From contig NC_087390.1 in assembly GCF_963675165.1 (NCBI RefSeq), forward strand, positions 2,742,001 through 2,806,000: a stretch of 64,000 bases of DNA, written 5' to 3'. The position numbers and the translations under genes were made by a program. The notes beneath the pieces were generated by a model. The model made no database searches. It had not been told where the DNA came from and saw nothing but the letters and a program-made list of their open reading frames with translations. Position 1 is the first letter of the stretch. The number at the start of each line of letters is the position of its first letter. The DNA comes from Halichondria panicea. Lineage: Eukaryota; Porifera; Demospongiae; Suberitida; Halichondriidae. This document shows, piece after piece, positions 1 through 25,748 of the stretch.

Positions 1-2320
1 TAGCGTTTGCGCTGCTATTCTCTTGATAAAATTCCACAGACAAATCGTTGGATAAAATTAGATTGAATTTTTCATTCGTCAACGGAACCACACCCTTTAT
101 TCTTTCAGGTAAAGGACGAAGCATTAAGACCACCTCCACGGTTCCACCATTGTGTTTCTCGGCATTGTGACGATCTGACATAGACATCGATTCGAGTGGT
201 ACATTTGATGTATTTTTTTTCGGTCCATCCAGATAGTGAATAGGTATTAATGGATATAATTGCACACACTTCGAAAACGATTCTTTGAAGCATTCGCACG
301 TTAAGAAACTAACATACGACACATTGCTAGAATCACCTTTCAATTTAACAGCTGAGTACAGAGGGAACACTCGTTGCAAAATTTCACGGACAGCACGACA
401 TACCAACTGATTTAATTTCTCCATTGATTCTTGGGGAGTTCGCTCGGACGTTTGATCACTTTCTCTGTATAGCCTATCGAGTTCAGCTGAGTTTCTTTTC
501 GGAGTAATATCAAGTCGATCAATAACAGAGTCATCGTAGATCACCACAATTGATACGCTTTCAACTTTAGCTTTCAAAGTAAGTGCTAATTGCTTGTTTC
601 TTGGTGAGGTCGTGATTATCCAATTTGCCATTCCAGAGTTGCTGATAATTGATACTACAGAATCAACACAAGAATCGAAAATTCCGATAGACATCGAGAA
701 TGTTAGAACAAGCGAGTGTTTAGAGGATAGTTTTCTAAATATACTTTTTTCTTGAGCCTCGTTTAAAGATCTGATTAAAGCACACCGATATTTCGAGTTG
801 GTGTTCAGTTTAAGGCTATCGACTAGCACATCGACAACTGAATTCATCATCAATTTTGTAGGATTAACAAATGCTGTTTGTGATGAAGTGTAAATATCAC
901 TAGTTAGACCAAAGAAAAATGTTAGCCAATGGGTGTAACCGTTCTCGAACAATTTTAAAGAATTCTTAAACAAAAACGTGAGCTGATTGACTGGTGGTAG
1001 TTTGCGCAGATAAAAGCCGGCTAAAAATTCTGTTACCAGCGGATGTATAAATTGGTATGCATTGCAATGAAATGTGCTGCCAGTAGCAAGGTCCACTAGC
1101 CCAAATCTGAAGCAATCATTTCGTGACAATTTCGAAAGTTTGAGACAGAAGGAGGAAAAGAATTGTGACGATTCTTCGTAGCTAGCGCATTTACAGCCTA
1201 TCAGTAAATGCTCCATAGCTAAAGAACAATTTGCTTCAAAAGCAGCTTCTACAGTTTCTGGTAGTTTTTCTAAGCGTAATTTCCCGTCATGCAAAGCAGC
1301 TCTCTCGTCAGCATCTAACGCATGCTCAATCAGACCACATACTAGCTTATACACTAAATCTGTCATTGTCTTTGGCGTTTGGATTGTTATACTACCAATC
1401 GCTTCTACTAGAATTAAACAAGCAAGTGGGTTTTTAACGTCCCCTAGTTGATTTTGTTGCAGACAAGATAAAGAAGAATGGTCAGATCCTAATAAAGGCC
1501 TTTGCCTATTGTCTGAAGCACGTCTAGTGGTAATGTACTTTATCATTCCTTGTTTGGAGAAGCCTTGCAAGTTATAATGGTGTCGAATTTTAGCTATAGA
1601 CATAAGTTCATCTACTTGGCAAGGATTGCATAATATCAACATGGTTGCATCTGGTAGAACTTTCTTGTTTAGAAGGGCTCTAATGATCGAATTGGGCGAA
1701 AGTTTCTCTAGAAAGTCTGAGACACACCGGTGTAGTGCTAGTACTATCAACCACTTGTGACCACTAGCATTCTCGAGGCTGTAATCTTCTATACACTTCG
1801 TTAGCTTGAGCAAGTCATTAAGTTTTTCAATCGTGCAAATTTTATCACTGTCCGGTTTATTTAAGAGCAATATAGAAAAAAAAGTTCCAAAACGGTTACA
1901 AATAACGTTTTCCATGAATGTTGATTTACCAGTGCCTTTAGTACCTGACAGTAAAATAGCGGAGCCATGTTTATTATTAAACAAGGCCATGCTACTTGAA
2001 CTGCTTGCATTCGGACCAATTGAGACCGTTCTGTTATTTTCATCGATTATAAACTCCTGGCTTGCAAGACTAGCTCCAACAATATTCTTATGTTGCGTAA
2101 CAAATGCAACATCAGCTGTAGTATCAATTTCAACAGATGCTATAGCATAGTCAGTTTGAGCCGAAGAAAAGTGATATTCTTCACTTTCAGGTATAGTATT
2201 TATTGAGTCTTTGGGATGCTGTCGTGTAGGATCCATCAAAAACACACAATAGCTTTTTTTAACTGCATGGGGGAGGAGATTAGAAAATTTAGAGCTGGAT
2301 TTTCCCTGGGGAATTCCCAT
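1..2320 (-). CDS. NACHT-domain NLR-like protein, 3' end outside window
   Basis: A single open frame of about 773 residues runs from an ATG at 2320 off the left edge. A Walker A P-loop, GTKGTGKST, lies near residues 126-134. Further on are an LPDATMLILCNP segment, which resembles the LPxxxxLxTSRP sensor region of NACHT proteins, then YNLQGFSKQGMIKYI, the usual winged-helix entry, and later YQFIHPLVTEFLAGFYL, the (F/Q)xHxxxxEFLAA motif of NLRs. NLRs are cytosolic ATPase sensors of innate immunity. The expected acidic Walker B (hhhhDGLDE) is not evident: HKWLIVLALHR stands in its place, and SRP reads CNP. A splice acceptor (attag at about 2330) just upstream suggests earlier exons, perhaps a Death or CARD domain, which I could not find. 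No LRRs are visible within the window. The family call is solid; whether it is an active ATPase is doubtful. Confidence 0.8.
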   Translation of the reverse strand, partial: MGIPQGKSSSKFSNLLPHAVKKSYCVFLMDPTRQHPKDSINTIPESEEYHFSSAQTDYAIASVEIDTTADVAFVTQHKNIVGASLASQEFIIDENNRTVSIGPNASSSSSMALFNNKHGSAILLSGTKGTGKSTFMENVICNRFGTFFSILLLNKPDSDKICTIEKLNDLLKLTKCIEDYSLENASGHKWLIVLALHRCVSDFLEKLSPNSIIRALLNKKVLPDATMLILCNPCQVDELMSIAKIRHHYNLQGFSKQGMIKYITTRRASDNRQRPLLGSDHSSLSCLQQNQLGDVKNPLACLILVEAIGSITIQTPKTMTDLVYKLVCGLIEHALDADERAALHDGKLRLEKLPETVEAAFEANCSLAMEHLLIGCKCASYEESSQFFSSFCLKLSKLSRNDCFRFGLVDLATGSTFHCNAYQFIHPLVTEFLAGFYLRKLPPVNQLTFLFKNSLKLFENGYTHWLTFFFGLTSDIYTSSQTAFVNPTKLMMNSVVDVLVDSLKLNTNSKYRCALIRSLNEAQEKSIFRKLSSKHSLVLTFSMSIGIFDSCVDSVVSIISNSGMANWIITTSPRNKQLALTLKAKVESVSIVVIYDDSVIDRLDITPKRNSAELDRLYRESDQTSERTPQESMEKLNQLVCRAVREILQRVFPLYSAVKLKGDSSNVSYVSFLTCECFKESFSKCVQLYPLIPIHYLDGPKKNTSNVPLESMSMSDRHNAEKHNGGTVEVVLMLRPLPERIKGVVPLTNEKFNLILSNDLSVEFYQENSSANA

Positions 2321-3067
2321 GTAAACTTTAACCTAATTACATGCAGAACAAAACGAAATTTGTGGGGCCCTACAAAAAAGGATTGTCTGCGTGCCAAGGT
2401 ACCTTTATAGCCTCTATAACTATTATCAGTAATTGGCTAAAGGTAGTGTTCTATATCTAACTTAGAAAATCATGAACTTATACTTTCTGCATGCTTGTTC
2501 TAACGAGTGATCAAGCTGGTCTTACCCTCGAGACCAGGCCGATTAAAATACGGCCTGGGACCAGGTCTCTATTGCATGGGTGATAGTGCGCATGTGCAAA
2601 CTGAGTCCCCCAGAATCTGGGTGACTCGTTATACGTTAGTAAACCATTGCAAAATTATACTGTAAACTAGTTTGTTTACTAGTTTCTTTCCGTATCAAAT
2701 ACTTGTCTGCTGTGAAGCTGTGGCTTATACTCTCTACTGGCGTTGTCGAGAAGGCTTGCTAGCTAGCTGTGGCCCTCTATGGTGTTGTCGAGAAGGCTTG
2801 CACAGCCAGAGAGGCTCTCATTTGTACAGAAACCAAGATCAAAACATCACGACCATCCAGCCATCATAGAGATAGATGAGAGCCTCTTCTGGCTTCAGAC
2901 TAGTGTGCAAATCTTCTCGACAACACCATAAAGGGCCACAGCTAACTAGCTAGGCCCTTAAAGCTTCATATACATAGTAGATAGTACATGGGCGTGTACG
3001 GACCACGCCTATGATTAATTACACATGTAATGGATACCAGGCCGTATTTTAATCGGCCTGGATTCGA

Positions 3068-3925
3068 GGCTAGCTGGCGCTGTGCTAATGCCTCTCGAAA
3101 TGATACGCTTTCGCTCAAAAGTATTAGAGTGTTATAGAAGAGGTGATGAGTTTGCTTTGAACAGAAAGCATAGTATCTATAACCAGCAGTCGGTAAAAAA
3201 ATGAGACGTGTATAAAATAATGTATCTATACTTACGTACACGCATCTATTGTTATCTATTATGGTATCATTGTAGTGTTTTGTGGCTTACCAAGACCTCA
3301 AGAAAGCAAGAAAGAAGGAAAAAACTTATGTACAGCATCTACTGTTATCTATACAAATGTGTAACTGAGAAGGCATCTATTGTTTAATATTACAACTGAG
3401 AAGACTTATGTACATGCATCTTTTGGTATCATAGTAGTGTTTTGTGGCTTACCAGGACCTCAGGAAAAAGAAGCATTCTGCCAAGATCTCTCTGGGGTTT
3501 AAAATGGATTCTCTCACACGTGGGATGAACGCACATGCGCATACATCCACAGAAATAAGGGGTGTGTCTGTAAAAGCTCAACATACTGGCTACTATAGCT
3601 AGCTGCTTTACAGCTCTTTTCTGACTGTCATAGCTAACAAAAAGCTAGCACTTTAGTGCAATAAGTTGAATAGAAAGTTTGTGCGAATAGATGATGCTTC
3701 TGAAGAGACTGCAACAGCCTTAAATGTTAGCCATAACTCGAGAAAGAAGCTTTAGTTTGCTAATCCACAAATCAAAATCCAAGAGAACGTAGCTAGAAGC
3801 CTATAGAAGCTGTTAGTTTTCGTCGCATTGCAACAGTTAAGCAGTTACAGCTGGAACAGACACACAGACAGACAGTCAGCTTTACCGTATTCCTCGTGCG
3901 GCTATGCCTCGAGGCATAATTATTC
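3068..3925 (+). repeat. Interspersed repeat family A, copy 1
   Basis: It begins with gcgctgtgctaatgcctctc and ends with gcggctatgcctcgaggcat. The same start, middle (gaagagactgcaacagcc, aatccaagagaacgt) and end recur at 50000-50715, and in shorter form at 50870-51395. The tail alone is at about 53150-53190. It has no open frame. It is probably a SINE-like or non-autonomous element, but no defined termini were found. Confidence 0.75.
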
Positions 3926-3983
3926 CAGGCATCTTACGTGGGCTATAATATGATGCTGTCTGATAAATTAGTATAATTAATAG

Positions 3984-4122
3984 TATGGCTAAGAGTGCAA
4001 TATGGGATTAATAGCACGAGTAACATGCAATGGCAAGGATATACTAATTGCACGAGGCGTAGCTGAGTGCTATCAACCTTGCCAGTGCTTGTCACTCGTG
4101 CTATTAATCCCATATTGCAATA
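3984..4122. repeat. Foldback (inverted-repeat) element
   Basis: The arms read gcaatatgggattaatagca on the left and its reverse complement on the right, around a short spacer. Tip and centre are rich in cacgag/ctcgtg. No coding potential. Confidence 0.7.
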
Positions 4123-4340
4123 CTATTGATTGGTTTTAAGGACATTTTTAGCTGCAGTTTCAGTACAAAAATTAGCCGCGGCTGTTATTCGAATGTGCGG
4201 TCGTCAAGGCAGTAATTGCATGTTGTTAATGACGACGTGCAATTACTGATACGCGATTAATCACTGTACAAATCACAGTGAATAATAGGACAACATGCGA
4301 TTAGAACATAAATTATACAGCACCCTAGGCACTAATATTA

Positions 4341-4769
4341 CAGTAGACTCTCGTTAATCCGGCCACCCTTGGGACCATGCAGCTTGGCCGGAATAGCGAG
4401 GTGGCCGTACTTCAGATAATTAGCCGCGGCTTAAAAGCGACCTTACCTCGAATCTAATCACTGATTTGCAGTTCTTGTCTCGAGGATAATGAAAGATAAT
4501 GAATCATTCTGCTCTCTATTTAAGTGTAATCCAATTTTATTTACTAAACCACACCCAAAACATCATATCCGGCCGTAATACACATATAAAATTACATTGA
4601 AAACGTTATTTGGGACAGCCAGCACTGGCCGGTAAACGGAATAGCGAGTGGCCGTACTTCAGGGTGAGTTTTGTGCAGTAAACATAGAGGTAGCATTCCG
4701 TGCCAAACCAAATGGCCGGTATATCGAGGTGGCCGTACTTCAGAGAGCCGGAATAGCGAGAGTCTACTG
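4341..4769. mobile_element. TA-flanked MITE, pogo/Tc1-mariner-like
   Basis: The left end cagtagactctcgttaat and the right end, read in reverse as cagtagactctcgctatt, form terminal inverted repeats, each flanked by TA. Sub-terminal blocks (ggccggaatagcgaggtggc) repeat inside. At 429 bp with no open frame it is non-autonomous. The TA target site and cagtagactctcg end type suit the pogo/Tigger group; this is inference from the termini only. Confidence 0.75.
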
Positions 4770-4977
4770 TATTATGTAATTATGACTTGTTAATTAAATT
4801 CTTAAACACTTGCTAATTAAACGGTCATCTCTTTCTTAGCCTGTGGTCACATGAGTGGGCGTGTCCAGTTATGAAAAAAAAAGATTAAAACGTTCAGTTC
4901 ACCACAACTAGCTGTAGCACAAGTGCCAACTCAAATTAAGCTGCACTACTCTTAAAAACTGTTTTCCCATTGTAATT

Positions 4978-5025
4978 ACAGTAAGCAATTACAGTAAGCA
5001 ATTACAGTAAGCAATTACAGTAAGC
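4978..5025 (+). repeat. Short tandem array, 14-bp unit
   Basis: The unit attacagtaagcaa is repeated about four times head to tail. Confidence 0.85.
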
Positions 5026-5099
5026 ATGAAGGGAATATATACAATCGAATAATAATCTTGTTTCTGGTTCACTGCCCGCATTATACTTATTCTATAATA

Positions 5100-5560
5100 T
5101 AATAATGAAAGCACCGCTGGTGCTGATGCCTCGGTGGATGTGTCAAAGCTACATGCTAATTAATACACAGTACATTTAATACACACGTACATGAATCATG
5201 ATGAACATTTTTATATTTTTGCTGCATGCAGGCATAATCACGGGGCAAAAAGTGGGAATTGTTGACAATGATTATTGCTAAAAAGATGCCAAAAGTCCAA
5301 AGTCTAGCTACTGTGCAGTAGAGCCTTGCAGCTCTCTTCTCATTCTTGCAGCTACCAGCATTCTAGTGCAGAGCTAACTACTAAGTAGAGTAGCAACACT
5401 CCATGGACAAGTTTTGCTATGCACTCTTCTAAAAGGCTGCAATGGCATTCCAAGTACCTGAGCAAAACTAAGAATAACTCAAGAACAATGCATTACTTCG
5501 AATCAAAATCCAATTGATCCTATACCTCGCTTGCGCACACCGAGACCTAATTATTTTTAC
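5100..5560 (+). repeat. Interspersed repeat family B, copy 1
   Basis: It contains gcaccgctggtgctgatgcc, then atgatgaacatttttat, tactctacttagtagttagc in reverse, and ggctgcaatggcattccaag. The same blocks occur in reverse order and orientation at 21660-22040, just downstream of TERT. No open frame. Confidence 0.7.
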
Positions 5561-5694
5561 CATAATGGCACAATATTGTGTGTAAATTATATTCATAGGT
5601 GACAATATTGATGAACTTTCTGGACCAGAAACCAAATAACACTTGAGTGTGGTCTAATGAATAACTACAACCTAACCACAGATGGTTTTATATC

Positions 5695-5915
5695 TACAGA
5701 CATCTACAGACATCTGTCTGTAGACATAGGATCGGAGGTAAGACAGGCGGCAGTGCAGCTCAGGCAATTAGCCTTTGATTGAACAATAATTATCTGCCCA
5801 CGTCGTATGTTTTTGCTGAGAGTAATCAGAGGCTAGCTTGAACTGCACCGCGCCTGTCGGACCTCCTCTGGTCTGTAGATATAAACTGGTGGTAGACATC
5901 TGTCTACCACCAGTA
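5695..5915. repeat. Foldback repeat with nested inverted repeats
   Basis: The left arm (tatatctacagacatctaca, then ggaggtaagacaggcggcag) is matched in reverse by cgcgcctgtcggacctcctc and gtctgtagatata. A second small hairpin (ggtggtagacatctgtctaccacc) ends the element. No coding potential. Confidence 0.6.
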
Positions 5916-6459
5916 AGAGCGTTGACGATCCGCGTTTCGGCCGACATTCTCTTCTTTAATTCCTCCAGCTCATGTTTCTAGTTTGTAATAAGCACTACGT
6001 TATAAACTATGAGACGCAACCCTCTGCAACTGCTGGCCTCGTAATTAGTTAATGAATTGTCGCCTTAAATAACACAATCATAGTTTCTATGTTGTCTATC
6101 AGACAGTGGCTTAGAAATTATAGCTTTAAAAAAGAATAGGGAGCATGCACCATTCACCCCACAATCTTGTACGTAGTTACAAACAACAGGTCTGAAATAA
6201 TGATGAGAACAATAATTATATGCACTCACAGAAGATTAGCCTTTTTTAATCGCTAGCTTTAATGTCCTCCAGCACGAGGCATCGCCATCTTTTACCAATA
6301 GTTTTTGGGAAAAATTAATATTGAACATAATTATTGAACCGCCTTTTGATATCAAGAAGTGGGCGTAGACTCTGCTGATGCACGGACGCGGACCCACATC
6401 CTGATCCTCTGAAGAGAACAAAACAACTGAAGTGTTCTCCTCCTCGCCTCATTGGGGCA

Positions 6460-21641
<15,182 letters not shown>

Positions 21642-22485
21642 GAGTTTCTATAGGCTTCTAGTCGTGTTTTCTGATTTTAATTCGTAGATTTGCAAAATAA
21701 TGCTTCGTTCTTCGCCTAGTTGTGCTACTTGGAATGCCATTGCAGCCTTTTTAGAAGAGTGCATAAAAAAACTTGTCCATGGAGTGTTGCTACTCTACTT
21801 AGTAGTTAGCTCTGCACTAAAATGCTAGCTATTAGTAAGCTAGACTTAAACTTTTGGCATCAATCGTTTTTAACTACAATCATGGTCGATCATTACCCAC
21901 TCTTTGAGTTTCTTTGTGATTCTGCCTGAATGCAGCAAAATTTATGCAAAAATGTTCATCATGATATAATGTGTATTATCTTTTGTTATGTACCTTTGAC
22001 ACCTCCACCGAGGCACCAGCACCCGTGCATGGTACGTGCTTTCATTAATTAATTTTTTGTGCATAATTTTTATTAATAATTTATCGCCAATTTTGTAATA
22101 TTCATTTGATGATCGATATTTTCCCATCCCAGGGAAGCAAAATGCTCAGACTGCTGGCTAGTGCTTACAAGATTTCAAGGTCCAAGAACATACACACTGT
22201 TCAGTTTTCTGACTGACTGGCACCCATACGACAAGTATCCTCTCATCTGTCACGATTAACCTTCTTTGCACATGCATTATAACGTGTGTATTTTCATCAC
22301 TTGCATTGTTCAAATATTTATATATGTCATTCAATCTTACGTATAATAATTATATAGTACAATATTGGTTTAACACATAATTGTAGAAGCTCAGATGATT
22401 TATGCACAAATTAGTGCTGAAATAATTAAAAATTAAGACAAACGTTTGTTCACACACTGTTATACAAGCAGGATAAAAAGTTTTG
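21642..22485. other. Convergent 3' intergenic region between TERT and the kinase gene
   Basis: Contains the TERT 3' UTR, repeat B in reverse (21660-22040) and the kinase 3' UTR. No coding exon was seen. No clear AATAAA was found close after either stop. Confidence 0.6.
21660..22040 (-). repeat. Interspersed repeat family B, copy 2 (reverse orientation)
   Basis: Contains cttggaatgccattgcagcc, tactctacttagtagttagc, atgttcatcatgat and cctccaccgaggcaccagca, each the reverse complement of a block at 5100-5560. Confidence 0.7.
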
Positions 22486-25400
22486 TCAGCAAATAGTTTC
22501 ATAAACAGTCATTGTTTTGCTACGTCCCCTTGGCAATGGCTCAGTCACATGTCTGGTCACAGTAGAGCTCTCCTGCTCTGTCGAGCTCTCCTGTTGCACA
22601 TTCTTAGTACGCCTGGAGTGGGAGGGGCTGTGGGCATGGTCTAGGTTGAGACCTGATACATCGGAGATGAGTTCTTCGATACTAGCCCTCTTTTCACGAT
22701 CAGGGGAGTCGATATCTGGGCCTGTAAACATGGGATCAATTTTAGTAATTATTTTATGCACTCGAACTTAACTACTACAGTCAAACGTATCTACAAAAGG
22801 TTTCAGCTGTAACCCCAGGGAATAGCCACATTGGCTGTGATAAAGAGGTGGCCTTATAGCTAGTTGCTTAACACAGTTAAAACACATGCGGGGCCATTAA
22901 CCTGGCTGTATATATCCCTTTTTCTGTGTCATAGACAGATTTTCACTGCACTATTGAACGAACATTCAAAACATCTGGGAGGAACTACTAGATGTAGTAA
23001 GCTCATGATCAAAAGCAAGAAAAATCAACGGTCATAGCATGCAGACTCACCTTTGTCTACGTAGACCATTGACGACGTCCTCCGGAGGCGTGGTCTGTCC
23101 GCCCCCTCTCCCTTGTCCCCCAGGTTCATTTGTAGAGACGCTCTTCGTCTAGTGAACTGATCTCCTACTATAGGCGCACTGAAGCTGTGGTATAGCCGGT
23201 GGTTGGATGGAACCAGTTGTGGGGGATTGAACATGGTGGAGTTTTTGGAATCGGACTGGTTCAAGTTTGAGGTTCCTCCAGTCATGCTTGACGAGCGTTT
23301 GAAGTCGGCAGGGTCTCGAGTGTGGTCTATGAATGGAAAGGAATGGTAGTCTTCGTAATTTCCGGCTTCTTGAAACGAATCGTCAGACCATTTGTTGAAC
23401 TTCTTCCTCAGACTGACATCATAGGGTGTGTCGATACCTGTAAGAAAGAAAGGTAGTTTATAAAATAGAAATTCTTTCAGCTGCAGCAGTGCCAAATGAA
23501 GGTGGGTCCTTACTACTCCATGTAGCTTTTTGTTTGTCTTACAGTAATTGTATAATTATGTCATACGTACTACTACGTCTCTCAAACATACATATATTAA
23601 TGCCGACTTATATGTAATTGGAATTGATAAATGCTTACAAGTATGCATTGCACTATAATTACAGAATGCCTCAAGAGATCTAATTTACTCACCAGAATCA
23701 GAATTCCTGTGGTCAGGTCCACTGGAGCTTGTACTAGCTCGTAGGGGGCAGTCCCTGCTAATTAGACTACTCTCCACCGAGTCCCCTCCCCTCCCACTAT
23801 CATGTGACTCTCGCTTGTACACTGCCGGATGGTCACGCTCACAATCTAGACTTGGGTAGCCTTGTTGTGCGTGGGCGTAGCTGTGATGCTCCGATGCTTG
23901 TTGAGGCGTGAAGGGTGTGCTTGTTCCGACCACAGCAGTGGCTTGCGGGGGCGTGTAGGGTATGTGTGAATATTGTGCAAGTTGTGCAGCTGCGACCTCG
24001 CAGATAGGCATGGCTTCTTGTATCGGATCATGTGACATCTCCTCCTCTACATAGCACTCCTCGAATTCCCTACCGTACTCTCGAGCTGTAAGAGAGAATT
24101 AATTATACATGTGAATGTATATTCATGCACTCCTGTAGACGTAATTAATCACTATAATTAGTGATTACTATAATTATAAATGTCACGTAACAAACGTCCA
24201 CCACAAATTAACCCTTGAAACCAGGACGCCCTCGATAACAGGTCAGTTTCCATAATGTATAATGCATGCACTTACATGTACACCCTCAGAGTGCATGCAT
24301 GGCTACCTTCTCGGAATGACGGGTGATTCAGTAGGGTTAGGGCGGACAGCCTTTGTTTTGAGTCAGCAACAAACACGCGGCGGAACAGGGTCTCAACTGC
24401 GGGGTCAAGGTTCATTTGAGACAGTGGAACAAGCTGTTCAATATTAGCGTCTTTGTAACACCCGACCTGCAAAAGAAAACAATATTATCAGTTTAGAAAT
24501 CTTGCATAGATATTAATAATTACGCTAATTCAATAACTATTTGAATTATTCATGTACAAAGAAATATCAACTATTTCAATTACCCTCAACAACGTACCAG
24601 GTAGATCATTTGTTGGTGTGTGTTGGACTGGATATGACATCCTGGCCATTTTGTTGTTAGCAGTTCCACCAGTACACACATCACACTCCAGATATCAGAA
24701 GAGAAATGAGGTTGCTCTTGCCGCACCACCTGCACACGTGTGTGTGAGTGAGGGGGTGGGGTTATAAAGCTATGTGCACGCACGGAAAGCTTATGGCAAT
24801 ATTGTAATTCAATTATGTCAGAGGCACATTGATGAAATAACACACCCAAATTTGTCAGCTGTCAAGACCATCAAGTTTGCATCATCCCTATAAATCCCCT
24901 TATACAATAGCCGCCAAGCCGCCATGACTACACCACAGCTACACAAGGCTATTTTCAGTACCTAGCTAGTAGACTCTGTGGCAGCAGGTCAAACCATTAT
25001 CACAAGGCTCATCTTTGATCTATTGGTCCCCATAAACCACAATTGATTTTCCCATAAGCTATAATTATTATACATGTAAGATACATGATTCTATGCATTT
25101 ACATACTGTAACAGTGAAACTAGTATATTGTGGTCAACCTCTATACAAAGGGGTCACCCCTCTTGACTATAATGATAGCACGCCACCTATTACCATTACA
25201 GCCACTAAATAATAGTTAGACACTGTTTTGGAGGTGTCTATGGGATTTAGAAGCCCAAAGGCATTGATTTAGGCGAGGGTACTAAAGTGGCTGAGGGCTT
25301 CTAAATCACATGGAGACCGACAAAATAGTGTCTAACTCATTTAGATACTAGTGCACATGCGCAAACCGCTTGACTACAATACAATTACTTGACAACGGAA

Positions 25401-25698
25401 TACTAGGTATACTAAGTAAATTTGCAGGTATACTAAGTCCCATAGTATACCTGCTCTGAGGCACTTTTCCCATGTACTTTCCATGTACTTCCCATGTAGA
25501 TCTTATCACAACTGTCTAACTAGATATAAGCGTATTTATATGCTCCATAATGAGTTTTAATTACCTCAGGAGCAGCAAAGTATGGGGTACATCCGACGAT
25601 TTTCCCGCCCACAGCCGATATCTCTGACAGCTGCACTGCAGTGCCAAAGTCCGCCAGTTTGACTGTACGTCCACCGTCAAATACAAGCACATTGAGGG

Positions 25699-25748
<50 letters not shown>

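Larger units (their letters stand above)
2321..6459. other. Gene-free interval rich in foldback elements
   Basis: No convincing coding exon was found on either strand. The interval holds two CCAGGCCG foldbacks (about 2526-2570 and 3036-3072), repeat A (3068-3925), a foldback (3984-4122), a TA-flanked MITE (4341-4769), a short tandem array (4978-5025), repeat B (5100-5560) and another foldback (5695-5915). The NLR and TERT are divergent, so their promoters should lie at the two ends of this interval. Confidence 0.7.

Noticed and set aside
1806-2150. 114-codon plus-strand frame
   Set aside because: Antisense to the NLR P-loop region, whose minus frame shows clear family motifs.
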